Shown: positions 1 to 9,015, counted from the first letter of the stretch. The stretch: 64,000 nucleotides of DNA from Oribacterium sp. P6A1 (GCF_000702885.1 NZ_JNKO01000008.1:85041-149040); one strand, 5' to 3'. A program made the numbers and translations. Notes: generated from the sequence alone by a model not told the origin.

Positions 1-231
1 AACGACTTTACATTCCTTCCTCTCTGGAAGGAGGTGCTCCTTAACTTTTTATTCTACGGAGGAGTAATTGCAATTATTGTAACTATAGTTACGAATTATA
101 AAAAACTGTCTGCAGCCATAAAAAAGGAGAGCTCCCTACCGAGGATGTATATGCTTTGGTTCACAACGATTCCCGTGATCCTGGTTACCCTGTTCTATGT
201 TCTCCTGACCATACTGAGCCTGTTTGCTTGA
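1..231 (+). CDS. Partial membrane protein, C-terminal end (5' end outside window)
   Basis: The reading frame is open from the first base, so this is the tail of a gene that starts upstream; the GTG at 34 is only an internal possible start. The visible residues hold two hydrophobic segments, one after FLFYGG and one starting near WFTTIPVIL, separated by a short basic stretch (NYKKLSAAIKKES). This suggests an integral membrane protein with a short cytoplasmic loop. No family motif can be recognised. It is the only plus-strand gene at this edge and converges on the DUF853 ATPase. Confidence 0.5.
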   Translation, partial: NDFTFLPLWKEVLLNFLFYGGVIAIIVTIVTNYKKLSAAIKKESSLPRMYMLWFTTIPVILVTLFYVLLTILSLFA

Positions 232-239
232 AGCCCAAC

Positions 240-316
240 GCAAAATCCCACATCAAAGATGGTCGATTAAATTTCAGCCTGTGCCGGCACAGCCTCCGCT
301 TTAAGCTCCTATCTGA
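240..316 (-). repeat. Degenerate copy (E) of the post-terminator hairpin family
   Basis: On the minus strand, right after the T-tract of the terminator at 317-354, the sequence reads CAGATAGG, then AAGCG, then a perfect 14-base palindrome centred on GTGCCGGCAC (279-292), then AAATTTAA. These are diverged versions of the entry box, GCG/CAT internal loop and GTGC-nn-GCAC tip seen in the better copies at 26.9 and 63.25 kb. The outer stem is short (TTAA/TTAA), so this copy is less certain. Confidence 0.4.
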
Positions 317-354
317 AAAAAGACCATTGTGCACGTTCTGCACAATGGTCTTTT
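317..354. terminator. Bidirectional intrinsic terminator
   Basis: A perfect 13-bp stem (321-333 with 339-351) around a 5-base loop, flanked by A-tract and T-tract on either side. It lies between the convergent membrane-protein gene and the DUF853 ATPase and can serve both. Confidence 0.85.
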
Positions 355-391
355 GATTTATACATGATCACGCCATGACCTTAGGTTTATG

Positions 392-1951
392 TCATTTATT
401 AAACAGAGTGTCAAGAATTCCTCTTCCGAGGGCCGCGCCAATGTTTCCGCCCACACGTTTTCCGAAGCTTCCCAGGAAAGTCTTTCCGATGGCTCCTCCC
501 GCCTCCCGGCCCAGTGTTCCGGCCGTGGAGCGTCCCACTGACTTGACTGCATTTCTGGTGCCTCTGGATGCCTTCTCTTCAGCCTTTGCCTTCTCAAGGG
601 CTTCCTTCTCTGCCTGCTTCTGTGCCTCCAGCTTTGCAGCTTCAGCTGTAGCCTCATCCGTAAGTCTCTTGAAAAACTCGTAAGCCGAATCTCTGTCTAT
701 GGTTTCGCTGTATTTTCCCGAAAGATCCGAAGCTATCATGGCAGCAAGTCTTGATGTATCATCCACCGGGCCCATTTTTGACTGAGGCGGAAGAACACGG
801 CATCGTCTCACCATTTCAGGTTTACCCGTTTCATCAAGGAAAGAGATGAGAGCCTCACCTGTTCCGAGATTCTGAAGCACCTCCGCTGTATCAAAGCTCT
901 TATTCACTCTGAAGGATGCGGCTGCCGACTTAATCTTCTTTTCCTCTGCCGGAGTGTATGCATGAAGCGCATGCTGCACCTTGTTTCCAAGCTGGGCCAG
1001 AACACCGTCGGGAACATCACCCGGGTTCTGGGTAATGAAATAAACACCTATGCCCTTTGAACGAATAAGCTTCACTACCTGCTCTATCTTATCAAGAAGG
1101 GCCTTTGGAGCTCCGTTAAACAGCAAATGGGCTTCGTCAAAGAAAAATACCATCTTTGGCTTATCAAGATCACCCACCTCAGGCATCTGTTCAAAAAGCT
1201 CCGAAAGCATATAGAGCATAAAGGTGGAATAGATCAACGGGCTCTGAATGGTAGTCTCTGCATCCAGAATATTGATCATGCCCTTTCCCGCATTGTCGGT
1301 TCTGAAGAAATCCCGGATATCTATGGCCGGTTCTCCGAAGAATCGGTCGCCTCCCGCTGTCTCAAGAGCCACAACAGAACGAAGGATGGCATTGAGAGAA
1401 GCTGTAGTCATGTTGCCGTATTCTGCGCTGTACTTCTTATTGTTCTGGGCTACGTACTGCACCATGGAACGAAGATCCTTGGTATCAAGAAGCAAAAGAT
1501 TCTCTTCATCCGCTATTCTGAAAATGATGGTAAGGATGTTTGCCTGCAGATCCGTAAGACCAAGAACCCTGGAAAGAAGAGTAGGTCCAAACTCACTTAC
1601 TGTTGTTCTGAGAGGCATTCCCTTTTTACCATCAATATCCCAGAACTGGGTGGGAAAAGGTCTGTAAGTAAAGCCGGCGGTTGCGAGCCCAAAGCGCTCA
1701 ATTCGTTTCCTCATATCATCGCTGTCAGCTCCGGGACTTATCATCCCCGCCAGGTCTCCCTTGACATCCGAAAGAAATACCGGAACTCCCATATCGCTGA
1801 ATGACTCTGCAAGCACCTTTAATGTTATGGTCTTACCTGTTCCGGTAGCCCCGGCAATAAGTCCGTGCCTGTTTGCCATATGAGGCAGTATGCAGACCTT
1901 TTCATCCGTATCCATATCAAGTCCGGCCCAAATAGCATTGTTATATAACAT
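392..1951 (-). CDS. HerA/YjgR-like ATPase (DUF853 family)
   Basis: A 519-aa P-loop ATPase of the FtsK/HerA superfamily, resembling E. coli YjgR (DUF853), a family without an agreed cellular role. Walker A is GATGTGKT at about residues 34-41 and Walker B is MVFFFDEAH in the middle, followed by ITQNPGDVP, a sensor-like segment. The last 100 residues are an Ala/Glu/Lys-rich helical stretch, then a Gly/Arg-rich tail (GREAGGAIGK). The start was moved inward from the longest frame because GGAGG lies six bases before the ATG at 1951 (MLYNNAIWAG). It appears monocistronic and ends at the terminator at 317-354. Confidence 0.85.
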   Translation of the reverse strand: MLYNNAIWAGLDMDTDEKVCILPHMANRHGLIAGATGTGKTITLKVLAESFSDMGVPVFLSDVKGDLAGMISPGADSDDMRKRIERFGLATAGFTYRPFPTQFWDIDGKKGMPLRTTVSEFGPTLLSRVLGLTDLQANILTIIFRIADEENLLLLDTKDLRSMVQYVAQNNKKYSAEYGNMTTASLNAILRSVVALETAGGDRFFGEPAIDIRDFFRTDNAGKGMINILDAETTIQSPLIYSTFMLYMLSELFEQMPEVGDLDKPKMVFFFDEAHLLFNGAPKALLDKIEQVVKLIRSKGIGVYFITQNPGDVPDGVLAQLGNKVQHALHAYTPAEEKKIKSAAASFRVNKSFDTAEVLQNLGTGEALISFLDETGKPEMVRRCRVLPPQSKMGPVDDTSRLAAMIASDLSGKYSETIDRDSAYEFFKRLTDEATAEAAKLEAQKQAEKEALEKAKAEEKASRGTRNAVKSVGRSTAGTLGREAGGAIGKTFLGSFGKRVGGNIGAALGRGILDTLFNK

Positions 1952-2125
1952 ATGTTCCTCCATCCCTAATGTTTCACAAACCATCCGTACAAACATGACC
2001 CTCATTTAATGTGTCTTTTGCACGTCTCTATAAATGCTATTTTAACATACTCCGGTTTGTGTTTACAGCTTTCACTTGATCATAAACAGGGATTGTGGAA
2101 TGGGCCGGTGCCTTAGGGTATATCT

Positions 2126-3298
2126 TTAAATCCTTGCAACCCCTGACTTTCTTGCAGCTTCTGCCGTAGCCTTTGCAACCGCATCCTTTACACGCGGATC
2201 AAATGCCTTTGGAAGAATGTAATCGGCATTGAGTTCCTCATCGGAAACCAGACCTGCGATAGCCTTTGCTGCCGCAATCTTCATCTCATCGTTGATATCA
2301 GATGCGCGGACATCAAGAGCTCCACGGAAGATTCCCGGGAAGCAGAGAACATTGTTTATCTGGTTAGGGAAGTCTGAACGTCCGGTTGATACTACCGCTG
2401 CTCCTGCCTCCTTTGCCTCATCAGGGAATATCTCCGGTGTAGGATTTGCACAGGCAAAAATGATAGGATCCTTGGCCATGGTGCGAACCATTTCCTTTGT
2501 GAGTGTTCCCGGTGCTGATACACCTATGAAGCAGTCAGCTCCCCTGATAACCTCTGCAAGTGTTCCCTTCTCATGATTAAAGTTTGTGATCTTTGCCATC
2601 TCCTGCTTGATGGGATTTAAGTCCTCTCTTCCTTCGTAGATAGCACCCTTACGGTCTGTCATGATTACGTTTTTGAGTCCCATGGCCATGAGAAGCTTAA
2701 TTATGGCGATTCCCGCAGCGCCTGCCCCTGAGGTTACGATCTTTATATCTTCAATCTTCTTTCCCACTACCTTAAGGGCATTCATAAGACCTGCCAGAGT
2801 TATAACCGCTGTACCGTGCTGGTCATCATGGAAGATAGGAATGTCCGAAACCTCCTTAAGCTTCTTCTCGATTTCAAAACATCTGGGAGCTGAGATATCC
2901 TCAAGATTGATTCCTCCGAAAGAGCCCAGGAGCATCTGTATGGTATGAACGATTTCATCAGGATCCTTGGAACGTACACAGAGAGGAATAGCATCAACAT
3001 CACCGAAGGCCTTGAAAAGAACGCATTTTCCTTCCATAACAGGCATACCTGCCTCAGGTCCGATATCTCCTAAGCCAAGAACTGCAGTGCCGTCTGTCAC
3101 AACTGCAACAGTGTTCCATCTTCTGGTAAGCTCGTAAGACTTGTTCACATCCTTCTGGATTTCAAGACAAGGCTGCGCAACTCCGGGGGTATATGCGATA
3201 GAAAGGGCTTCGGAAGAGTCAACCGCTGCTCTTGAAACAACCTCTATCTTACCTTTCCACTCATAATGCTTCTCCAATGATACCTTTGCATAATCCAT
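2126..3298 (-). CDS. NAD(P)-dependent malic enzyme
   Basis: A 390-aa oxidative decarboxylase converting malate to pyruvate and CO2 with reduction of NAD(P)+. It has the short bacterial malic enzyme layout: the YTPGVAQPC motif near residue 37, the FHDDQHGTAV metal/substrate segment in the middle, and a Rossmann glycine motif SGAGAAG in the C-terminal half. No phosphotransacetylase domain is fused on. AGGAG precedes the ATG. Placed next to the pfl genes it fits pyruvate supply in fermentation. The NAD versus NADP preference cannot be read from the sequence. Confidence 0.92.
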   Translation of the reverse strand: MDYAKVSLEKHYEWKGKIEVVSRAAVDSSEALSIAYTPGVAQPCLEIQKDVNKSYELTRRWNTVAVVTDGTAVLGLGDIGPEAGMPVMEGKCVLFKAFGDVDAIPLCVRSKDPDEIVHTIQMLLGSFGGINLEDISAPRCFEIEKKLKEVSDIPIFHDDQHGTAVITLAGLMNALKVVGKKIEDIKIVTSGAGAAGIAIIKLLMAMGLKNVIMTDRKGAIYEGREDLNPIKQEMAKITNFNHEKGTLAEVIRGADCFIGVSAPGTLTKEMVRTMAKDPIIFACANPTPEIFPDEAKEAGAAVVSTGRSDFPNQINNVLCFPGIFRGALDVRASDINDEMKIAAAKAIAGLVSDEELNADYILPKAFDPRVKDAVAKATAEAARKSGVARI

Positions 3299-3577
3299 AA
3301 CTTTTCTCCTTTATTTATGATTTGAATAGTCCGCTTCTATGGCAGACCATGCCTTCTCAACTAATTCGGGAAGCAACTCATACATTACCATAAAATCCCT
3401 CTTTTTCATAGATAAGGTCTCTTCTGGTTCGTATCCATTCACTTACGGTTCCGTACTCTATAATGAAACCGCCCGGTATAAAAAGGCCCTTGCTATGATA
3501 AAAATCAGGTTTGGTGAAAAACTATATGGATTATAAAACAGGCTGGAGGCCTTCCATAATCTGTCAGTCTCTGTGGA
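3299..3577. other. Intergenic region without a supported gene
   Basis: Lies upstream of malic enzyme and downstream of pflA. A 65-codon plus-strand frame (3339-3536) has no SD and no recognisable protein features. No clear terminator for pflA is seen; a short GGAGGCC-type palindrome lies near 3545. Confidence 0.4.
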
Positions 3578-4315
3578 TCATCTTATTCCGAGAAGCTTTT
3601 CCGCGTGTTCTACCAGTTCACGGCTTGGTGCAGGTACATCGCTTAAAGTGTATTTAATGCCCATCTTCTCGTATTTATAAATACCGAGACTGTGATAGGG
3701 AAGTATCTCCACCTTCTTAACAGTTTTAAGGGTATCAATGAACTTTTTGGTTTCTATGAGTTCCTCATCAGAATCCGTAAGTCCCGGTACAAGAACATGA
3801 CGTATCCACATATCAACTCCCTGCTCGCTTAAATAGGAACAGCAGTCAAGAATATTTTTATTTGTCTGACCGGTTAATTTTTTATGCTTTTCGTCATCAA
3901 TTTCCTTAATGTCAAACAACACAGTGTCAGTGACCTTTATCAGACGGTTGAACTTACTGAAGAAGGGTTCCTCTCTTGTAAAAGGCTGGGCAGAAGTATC
4001 AAGACATGTGCTGATCCCCATTGCTTTTGCCTTTTCAAAAAGGTCGATAACAAAATCTATCTGAATGAGAGGATCTCCTCCGCTCACTGTGATTCCGCCC
4101 TCTTCTCCCCAGTATTCACGATATCTTACTGCATTCTGCAAAATTTCATCCGCAGTACGCATATCCTCACTGTGAAAATCCCATGTATCAGGATTATGGC
4201 AGTAACGGCAGCGCATATTGCAGCCTTTAAGGAATACGATATATCTTACTCCCGGTCCGTCAACGGATCCGAATGTTTCAATGCTGTGGATTGCACCTTT
4301 GATTGCTTCAGCCAT
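3578..4315 (-). CDS. pflA: Pyruvate formate-lyase activating enzyme
   Basis: A 245-aa radical SAM enzyme that abstracts hydrogen from the glycyl-radical site of PflB to switch it on under anaerobic conditions. The [4Fe-4S] motif is CX3CX2C at C32, C36 and C39, followed by HNPDTW; the glycine-rich SAM-contact motif is seen as VSGGDPLIQ. The length matches the PflA family, and there is no extra ferredoxin insert as in the other glycyl-radical activases. AGGAGG precedes the ATG. It lies downstream of pflB on the same strand, separated by a hairpin that may lower its expression relative to the enzyme. Confidence 0.95.
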   Translation of the reverse strand: MAEAIKGAIHSIETFGSVDGPGVRYIVFLKGCNMRCRYCHNPDTWDFHSEDMRTADEILQNAVRYREYWGEEGGITVSGGDPLIQIDFVIDLFEKAKAMGISTCLDTSAQPFTREEPFFSKFNRLIKVTDTVLFDIKEIDDEKHKKLTGQTNKNILDCCSYLSEQGVDMWIRHVLVPGLTDSDEELIETKKFIDTLKTVKKVEILPYHSLGIYKYEKMGIKYTLSDVPAPSRELVEHAEKLLGIR

Positions 4316-4395
4316 AATTTTTTCCTCCTTTGTATTATCCGTTTAATAGAAACGGCCTGCCGGAAAGCTATTTAGTCAGCTTCCTGCATATAGTC

Positions 4396-4435
4396 AAAAT
4401 AAGCCGTCACTCTCTTACGAAAGCGGCGGCTTATT
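4396..4435 (-). terminator. Intercistronic terminator between pflB and pflA
   Basis: The outer stem AATAAGCCG/CGGCTTATT (4398-4406 with 4427-4435) is followed by a short T-run on the minus strand. It sits 77 bases after the pflB stop and about 80 bases before the pflA start, so it would reduce readthrough into pflA. Confidence 0.65.
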
Positions 4436-4511
4436 ATCAAGGCTCAGAAAATGATACAAAGATTTTGGTCACGCACTGGAAAGAATATGTATCATTTAAT
4501 CCGGTTTTAAA

Positions 4512-6758
4512 TCAGAGTGCCTTATGCTCAGTTCTTGAAATTACATCAAGCTGCTGCTCTCTTGTAAGATCAATGAACTTAACTGCATATCCTGATACAC
4601 GGATAGTGAAGTTAGCATACTCAGGCTTCTCAGGGTGCTCCATAGCATCCTTAAGCTTCTCAACACCGAAAACGTTAACGTTTACGTGGTGTGCACCCTT
4701 TGAGAAATAACCATCCATAACTCTTACAAGAGTTGTTGACTGCTCATCCTCTGTGTGTCCAAGAGCTGCAGGATTGATTGTCTGAGTATTTGAAATACCG
4801 TCAAGTGCATACTCGTATGGAAGCTTAGCCACTGAGTTAAGAGATGCAAGAAGACCTGAAGTCTCGGCACCGTAGCTTGGGTTTGCTCCCGGTGAAAGAG
4901 GAGCGCCTGCAGGACGTCCGTCAGGCATAGCACCTGTAGCCTTACCGTATACTACGTTTGAAGTAATTGTAAGGATAGATGTTGTAGGCTCTGAATCTCT
5001 GTATGTATGATGCTTCTTGATCTTGTTAAGGAATGTCTTGAGAAGCTCAACAGCGATCTCATCAGCACGGTCATCATCATTACCATACTTAGGGAAATCA
5101 CCCTCAACCTGATAATCAACTACGAGACCGTCCTCATCACGAACAGTCTTAACCTTCGCATACTTGATAGCGGAAAGTGAATCAACTACGTGTGAGAAAC
5201 CTGCGATACCTGTAGCGAATGTACGGCGTACATCTGTATCGATAAGAGCCATCTCGGCAGCCTCATAGAAATACTTGTCGTGCATGTACTGGATAAGGTT
5301 AAGTACGTTTACATAAACGCCTGCAAGCCAGTCCATCATCTGATCGTACTTATGGCAAACCTCATCATAATCAAGATACTCTGATGTGATAGGCTTGTAC
5401 TCAGGTCCGATCTGCTCCTTTAACTTCTCATCAACACCGCCGTTGATAGCGTAAAGAAGGCACTTTGCAAGGTTTGCACGGGCACCGAAGAACTGCATCT
5501 CCTTACCTGTCTGTGTTGCGGATACGCAGCAGCAGATTGAGTAATCATCGCCCCATACAGGTCTCATAACATCATCGTTCTCATACTGGATTGATGATGT
5601 TGTTACAGAGATCTTTGCAGCGTACTTCTTGAAGTTCTCAGGAAGTCTCTTTGTGTAAAGAACTGTAAGGTTTGGCTCCGGTGCAGGTCCCATGTTCTCA
5701 AGAGTGTGGAGGAAACGGTAGTCGTTCTTTGTAACCATTGAACGTCCGTCCTGACCCATACCTGCAACCTCAAGTGTAGCCCATACAGGGTCTCCTGAGA
5801 AGAGCTGGTTGTATGAAGGGATTCTTGCGAACTTAACCATACGAAGCTTCATTACGAAGTGATCGATAAGCTCCTGAGCCTCAGCCTCAGTAAGAGTACC
5901 CTCAGCGATATCTCTGTTGATATAGATATCAAGGAATGTAGAAACACGGCCTACTGACATAGCAGCACCGTTCTGTGTCTTGATAGCGGAAAGGTATCCG
6001 AAGTAGAGCCACTGAACAGCCTCTCTTGCATTCTTTGCAGGAGCTGAAATATCGAAGCCGTAAGATGCAGCCATCTCCTTCATCTGACGGAGAGCTCTCA
6101 TCTGATCTGCGATCTCTTCTCTCTTACGTACGATGTCATCTGTCATTGTTCCGTCGCCGCAGTTGTCGAAATCCTTCTTCTTCTCTTCAATGAGGAAATC
6201 GATACCGTAAAGAGCGATTCTTCTGTAATCGCCTACGATACGTCCACGGCCATATGTATCAGGAAGACCTGTAAGAATATGAGCGTGACGAACCTTCTTC
6301 ATCTCCGGTGTGTAAGCATCAAATACACCCTGGTTGTGTGTCTTGTGATACTCTGTGAAGATCTTGTGAAGAAGTGGATCAGGTGTGTAGCCGTAAGTTG
6401 TACAAGCCTGCTCTGCCATCTTGATTCCGCCATAAGGCATGAATGCTCTCTTAAGAGGCTTATCAGTCTGAAGACCAACAACCTTTTCCTTATCCTTAGA
6501 ATCGGCTGTTATATAAGCTGCGTCGTAAGCTGTGATACCGGAAACGATCTTGGTCTCCATATCAAGAACTCCGCCCTTAGCTCTTTCTTCCTTCTGTAAT
6601 CCCTGAACCTCATCCCAGAGCTCCTTTGTAGCATCTGTAGGTCCCTGCAGGAAGCTGGCGTCACCATCGTATGGTGTGTAGTTATTCTGAATGAATGAAC
6701 GTACATTTACGTCGCTTGTCCAATGTCCGGCATTAAAGCCTCTCCATTCCTCTCTCAT
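4512..6758 (-). CDS. pflB: Formate C-acetyltransferase (pyruvate formate-lyase)
   Basis: A 748-aa glycyl-radical enzyme that converts pyruvate and CoA to acetyl-CoA and formate. The catalytic cysteine pair is C410-C411 within [11 protein letters not shown], and the radical-bearing glycine is G723 in RVSGYAV, close to the C terminus as required. Length and motifs match true PFL rather than the diol dehydratase or choline lyase relatives. Expression is probably driven by the strong promoter at 6938-6966, whose spacer holds a palindrome shared with the divergent Rrf2 regulator. The coding region has strong codon preference for GCA and AAG typical of an abundant protein. Confidence 0.97.
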   Translation of the reverse strand: MREEWRGFNAGHWTSDVNVRSFIQNNYTPYDGDASFLQGPTDATKELWDEVQGLQKEERAKGGVLDMETKIVSGITAYDAAYITADSKDKEKVVGLQTDKPLKRAFMPYGGIKMAEQACTTYGYTPDPLLHKIFTEYHKTHNQGVFDAYTPEMKKVRHAHILTGLPDTYGRGRIVGDYRRIALYGIDFLIEEKKKDFDNCGDGTMTDDIVRKREEIADQMRALRQMKEMAASYGFDISAPAKNAREAVQWLYFGYLSAIKTQNGAAMSVGRVSTFLDIYINRDIAEGTLTEAEAQELIDHFVMKLRMVKFARIPSYNQLFSGDPVWATLEVAGMGQDGRSMVTKNDYRFLHTLENMGPAPEPNLTVLYTKRLPENFKKYAAKISVTTSSIQYENDDVMRPVWGDDYSICCCVSATQTGKEMQFFGARANLAKCLLYAINGGVDEKLKEQIGPEYKPITSEYLDYDEVCHKYDQMMDWLAGVYVNVLNLIQYMHDKYFYEAAEMALIDTDVRRTFATGIAGFSHVVDSLSAIKYAKVKTVRDEDGLVVDYQVEGDFPKYGNDDDRADEIAVELLKTFLNKIKKHHTYRDSEPTTSILTITSNVVYGKATGAMPDGRPAGAPLSPGANPSYGAETSGLLASLNSVAKLPYEYALDGISNTQTINPAALGHTEDEQSTTLVRVMDGYFSKGAHHVNVNVFGVEKLKDAMEHPEKPEYANFTIRVSGYAVKFIDLTREQQLDVISRTEHKAL

Positions 6759-6937
6759 TTCTTTTCCTCCAATAAAACCATTGTCTTATCTGTATAACAT
6801 CAGAATCCCGGCACATGCAGTATCTTCACTGTTTTGTCTTACTTCTGATGCTCTGATAATAAACCATTGCCTCCATTAATTCTGTTGCACGCGCAACAAA
6901 GATGCGAAGCGTGTATACAATTTATGGAAGCATTGGA

Positions 6938-6966
6938 AGTATATTATCTTGACAATAATCTGTCAA
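6938..6966 (-). promoter_or_regulatory. pflB sigma-A promoter
   Basis: On the minus strand, TTGACA (6961-6966) and TATACT (6938-6943) are separated by exactly 17 bases. This predicts a start near 6931 and a leader of about 170 bases before pflB. Confidence 0.8.
6949..6966. promoter_or_regulatory. Candidate operator: 18-base inverted repeat
   Basis: TTGACA and TGTCAA form a perfect inverted repeat with a 6-base spacer. One arm is the -35 box of the pflB promoter and the rest lies in its spacer, so a bound regulator would block RNA polymerase. The adjacent Fe-S-type Rrf2 protein is the obvious candidate ligand, but that is inference. Confidence 0.45.
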
Positions 6967-7125
6967 TACACATAAAGGCTTAATAATATATGTTTCTCTT
7001 TAAAAACAATAGTATTTATTAATTATGTATTGTCAGCAAAACTGTAGTCGTATTAATATTGTATAAACTCTAGTGATATGGTAGGATTACCGATATCTCT
7101 ACGCTTTTTTAGGAGGTTGTTTTTT

Positions 7126-7536
7126 ATGATGATTTCAACAAAAGGACGTTATGCCCTTTCGACGCTTATAGACATTGCACAGCACTATGACGGAGTAAAT
7201 CCCGTATGTATTAAGGAAATATCAGAGCGGCAGGGCATATCCCTCAAGTATCTGGAGCAGATCATTTCCTTGATGGTCAAGGGCGGGTTTCTGAAATCCG
7301 TACGCGGCGCCAAAGGAGGTTATCTTTTCACCCGTCCGACAGAAGAAATAAAAGTCGGGGATATTCTTAATGCAGCTGAGGGCAGTCTTGCTCCGGTTGA
7401 ATGTGTAAGCGGCAATTCCGTGTGCCACAAGTCGGCAAGCTGTCCTTCTTTTTCTTTATATAAGGAGATTGATGATGCTATTTATAATGTGGTAAACAAA
7501 TACACACTATATGATCTTGCCAATCAAAAAAAATAA
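7126..7536 (+). CDS. Rrf2/IscR-family transcriptional regulator
   Basis: A 136-aa winged-helix regulator starting MMISTKGRYAL. AGGAGG lies nine bases before the ATG at 7126, which excludes the longer upstream frame. The N-terminal half is the typical Rrf2 DNA-binding domain (GISLKYLEQI, recognition region, then RGAKGGYLF). Three cysteines, C93, C100 and C106 in the order CX6CX5C, match the ligand loop of IscR-type [2Fe-2S] or [4Fe-4S] proteins. It may therefore sense oxygen, iron or nitrosative stress. It is divergent from pflB and followed by tRNA-Arg. Control of pflB, an oxygen-sensitive enzyme, is a plausible but unproven role. Confidence 0.88.
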   Translation: MMISTKGRYALSTLIDIAQHYDGVNPVCIKEISERQGISLKYLEQIISLMVKGGFLKSVRGAKGGYLFTRPTEEIKVGDILNAAEGSLAPVECVSGNSVCHKSASCPSFSLYKEIDDAIYNVVNKYTLYDLANQKK

Positions 7537-7555
7537 AAAAAATTTCAAAATATTG

Positions 7556-7584
7556 TTGACATTCGTTTTGGTATTCGCTAATAT
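7556..7584 (+). promoter_or_regulatory. tRNA-Arg promoter
   Basis: TTGACA (7556-7561), 17-base spacer, TAATAT (7579-7584), ending 40 bases before the tRNA. Confidence 0.8.
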
Positions 7585-7624
7585 AACTGAGTCGCTTGAA
7601 GAGAGCGGCACAAAACAAAAAGAT

Positions 7625-7698
7625 GCGTGCGTAGCTCAGCTGGATAGAGCGTCTGGCTACGGACCAGAAGGTCGTGGGTTCGAATCCTGTCGCACGCA
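7625..7698 (+). tRNA. tRNA-Arg (ACG)
   Basis: A 74-base cloverleaf. The acceptor GCGTGCG pairs with CGCACGC, the anticodon loop is CTACGGA (anticodon ACG, expected to be read as ICG), and the T loop is TTCGAAT. The CCA end is not encoded. Confidence 0.95.
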
Positions 7699-7704
7699 TT
7701 ATTT

Positions 7705-7734
7705 AACCGGATTGCTTCTGCAATCCGGTTTTTT
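7705..7734 (+). terminator. Terminator after tRNA-Arg
   Basis: An 11-bp perfect stem (7705-7715 with 7720-7730), a TTCT loop and a T-run. Confidence 0.9.
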
Positions 7735-7741
7735 CTTTTTC

Positions 7742-7778
7742 AAAAAAAGAACGCGGTCAGAAATGATCGCGTTCTTTT
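7742..7778 (-). terminator. Terminator overlapping the DUF5662 stop codon
   Basis: The stem 7749-7759 with 7764-7774 has a 4-base loop, and seven A residues at 7742-7748 give the minus-strand T-run. The stop codon (7757-7759) lies inside the stem, so the hairpin includes the last codons of the gene. Confidence 0.8.
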
Positions 7779-8320
7779 CTCCTTCTTTTCACTTCTTCCC
7801 TGAGATACGAAAAGGCCTTCTCCTCCCCTTCTGTTTTCAGCATCAGAAGAAGCTTTGTAATTTCTTTTTTTGTTTCCGGCTCCAAAAGCAAGGTATCCTT
7901 TGTAGGCTCAAAGTACTCCCATGCAACACCGTCATGATAGTCTTTCCCTTTATATACTTTTGCAGCCGCTACCCTGTCACAAAACATCTCGGCCACATAT
8001 CTGTAGGGCATCCTGCAGCCAACCATGATTCCCTTTTTCTCCAGATCATAGTCACACCAGTATTCAAAATGGTGTTTATTACGTCCTTTGTGATGGAGCC
8101 AGGCGGCGGATACTCCCGTCTTCAGACGTTCCTCGGTATTGGGACTTTTATTGCCCTGGTAATACTTGATTCCCGTCTTAAACTCCACCCAGGAATACTT
8201 TGAAAGGTCATGCATGATTCCCTGTCTGTAAAGTCCCACTCTGAAACAATTCTTCAAAACCTCCCATTTATGCCTGTTTATGGTTTTAAAATGTTTCACA
8301 GCATTAATTAGATAGTTCAT
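7757..8320 (-). CDS. DUF5662 family protein
   Basis: A 187-aa protein of the DUF5662 type, whose function is not known. Several conserved-looking His and acidic clusters are visible: HDLSKYSWVEF near residue 38, WLHHKGRNKHHFEYW near 75-90 and a DYHDG segment near 125. Such spacing hints at an HD-like metal site, but this is inference. There is no signal peptide or membrane segment, and the C terminus is a basic tail (KRRRKERDHF). It forms a small minus-strand group with the unknown 107-aa gene upstream. Confidence 0.75.
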   Translation of the reverse strand: MNYLINAVKHFKTINRHKWEVLKNCFRVGLYRQGIMHDLSKYSWVEFKTGIKYYQGNKSPNTEERLKTGVSAAWLHHKGRNKHHFEYWCDYDLEKKGIMVGCRMPYRYVAEMFCDRVAAAKVYKGKDYHDGVAWEYFEPTKDTLLLEPETKKEITKLLLMLKTEGEEKAFSYLREEVKRRRKERDHF

Positions 8321-8354
8321 ATTATGTTAATGTTTAACTTCCTTATTTCTACAA

Positions 8355-8678
8355 TCAGAATTCGCTCAGCAGCATCTGATTTGCTTTTTTGTGATCTCCC
8401 AGGTCTATAAAATAACCGTAAAGAAAATCTCTCTGCCTGGATGTCAATGGGCGGATATGCGTAGCAGATATATTATTCTTCCCGGGATTATGCAATAAAC
8501 AATACCCCTTATCGCACAAAAAGTCACGCTCATTTGCGCAGTACCTCTCGCAGAACTCATGGTACCATCCGTTTTTGCTGATTATCTCAACGGCTCCTTC
8601 TGTGTGTTCACCCCACTCATAAGGAGTAAAAGTACCATCCGGTGAAATCCATCCAAGAACAGCTCTCGCATCGTCCAT
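8355..8678 (-). CDS. Hypothetical protein, 107 aa
   Basis: Not recognised. A good SD (GGAGGG) lies before the ATG, and codon use resembles the neighbours. The protein is soluble and rich in aromatic residues and cysteine (WYHEFCERYCANERDFLCDKGYCLLH). The five cysteines in the middle could bind metal, but their spacing matches no motif I know. It lies 34 bases upstream of the DUF5662 gene on the same strand, and a predicted structured RNA (8818-8905) lies about 140 bases upstream of its start. Confidence 0.65.
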   Translation of the reverse strand: MDDARAVLGWISPDGTFTPYEWGEHTEGAVEIISKNGWYHEFCERYCANERDFLCDKGYCLLHNPGKNNISATHIRPLTSRQRDFLYGYFIDLGDHKKANQMLLSEF

Positions 8679-8817
8679 AACACGCCCTCCTTTTTAGGTA
8701 ATCCGGGAAATATTTATCATTTTCATCATAACAAAAACATAAGTTGTACTTTATTAATTTTCACTTAAATCTGCCGGCCCCGTATGTAAAATTATATCCC
8801 TTTAAAAACAGCTTATA

Positions 8818-8905
8818 TGACGCAAGTGTCTAAACCCGACATCGGAACCCTTCCGGCATTCGGCTCCTGTATATTTGAAGACATCTAAAATACAGTGCTG
8901 CGTCA
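8818..8905 (-). ncRNA. Candidate three-way-junction RNA
   Basis: Three helices nest without conflict. P1 is TGACGCA/TGCGTCA (8818-8824 with 8899-8905). P2 is CCGA/TCGG (8836-8839 with 8860-8863) enclosing CGGAA/TTCCG (8843-8847 with 8851-8855). P3 is CTGTAT/ATACAG (8867-8872 with 8890-8895). Strand is assigned from the neighbours: on the minus strand it would precede the 107-aa gene. No known riboswitch consensus was recognised. Confidence 0.35.
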
Positions 8906-8942
8906 GGCTGAATATCAAATTAATGTTCTTTTCTGTATAGCG

Positions 8943-8996
8943 AAAAAGAAGCTTTTCATCGACTTCAATTAATTGAAACCAATGAAAAGCTTCTTT
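8943..8996 (-). terminator. Terminator of the 65-aa gene
   Basis: A 15-bp perfect stem (8945-8959 with 8982-8996) with a small inner hairpin in its loop and A residues that give a minus-strand T-run. Confidence 0.75.
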
Positions 8997-9015
8997 TATT
9001 ACTTTACATTTCGAT

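Larger units (their letters stand above)
6759..7125. other. Divergent pflB / rrf2 intergenic region
   Basis: About 370 bases between the two divergent genes. It holds the pflB promoter, the palindromic candidate operator, and in the pflB leader a second short palindrome (TGTTGC/GCAACA, 6883-6898). A possible rrf2 promoter is weak (TTGTCA at 7030-7035 with TTAATA at 7053-7058). Confidence 0.6.

Noticed and set aside
3339..3536. 65-codon plus-strand ORF
   Set aside because: No SD, no motif, and it lies opposite the upstream region of malic enzyme.
7511..8203. 230-codon plus-strand frame
   Set aside because: It crosses tRNA-Arg and two terminators and lies opposite the DUF5662 gene.
8818..8905. 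Guanidine-I riboswitch
   Set aside because: AGGGTTCCG on the minus strand resembles part of ykkC, but the other conserved blocks are missing.
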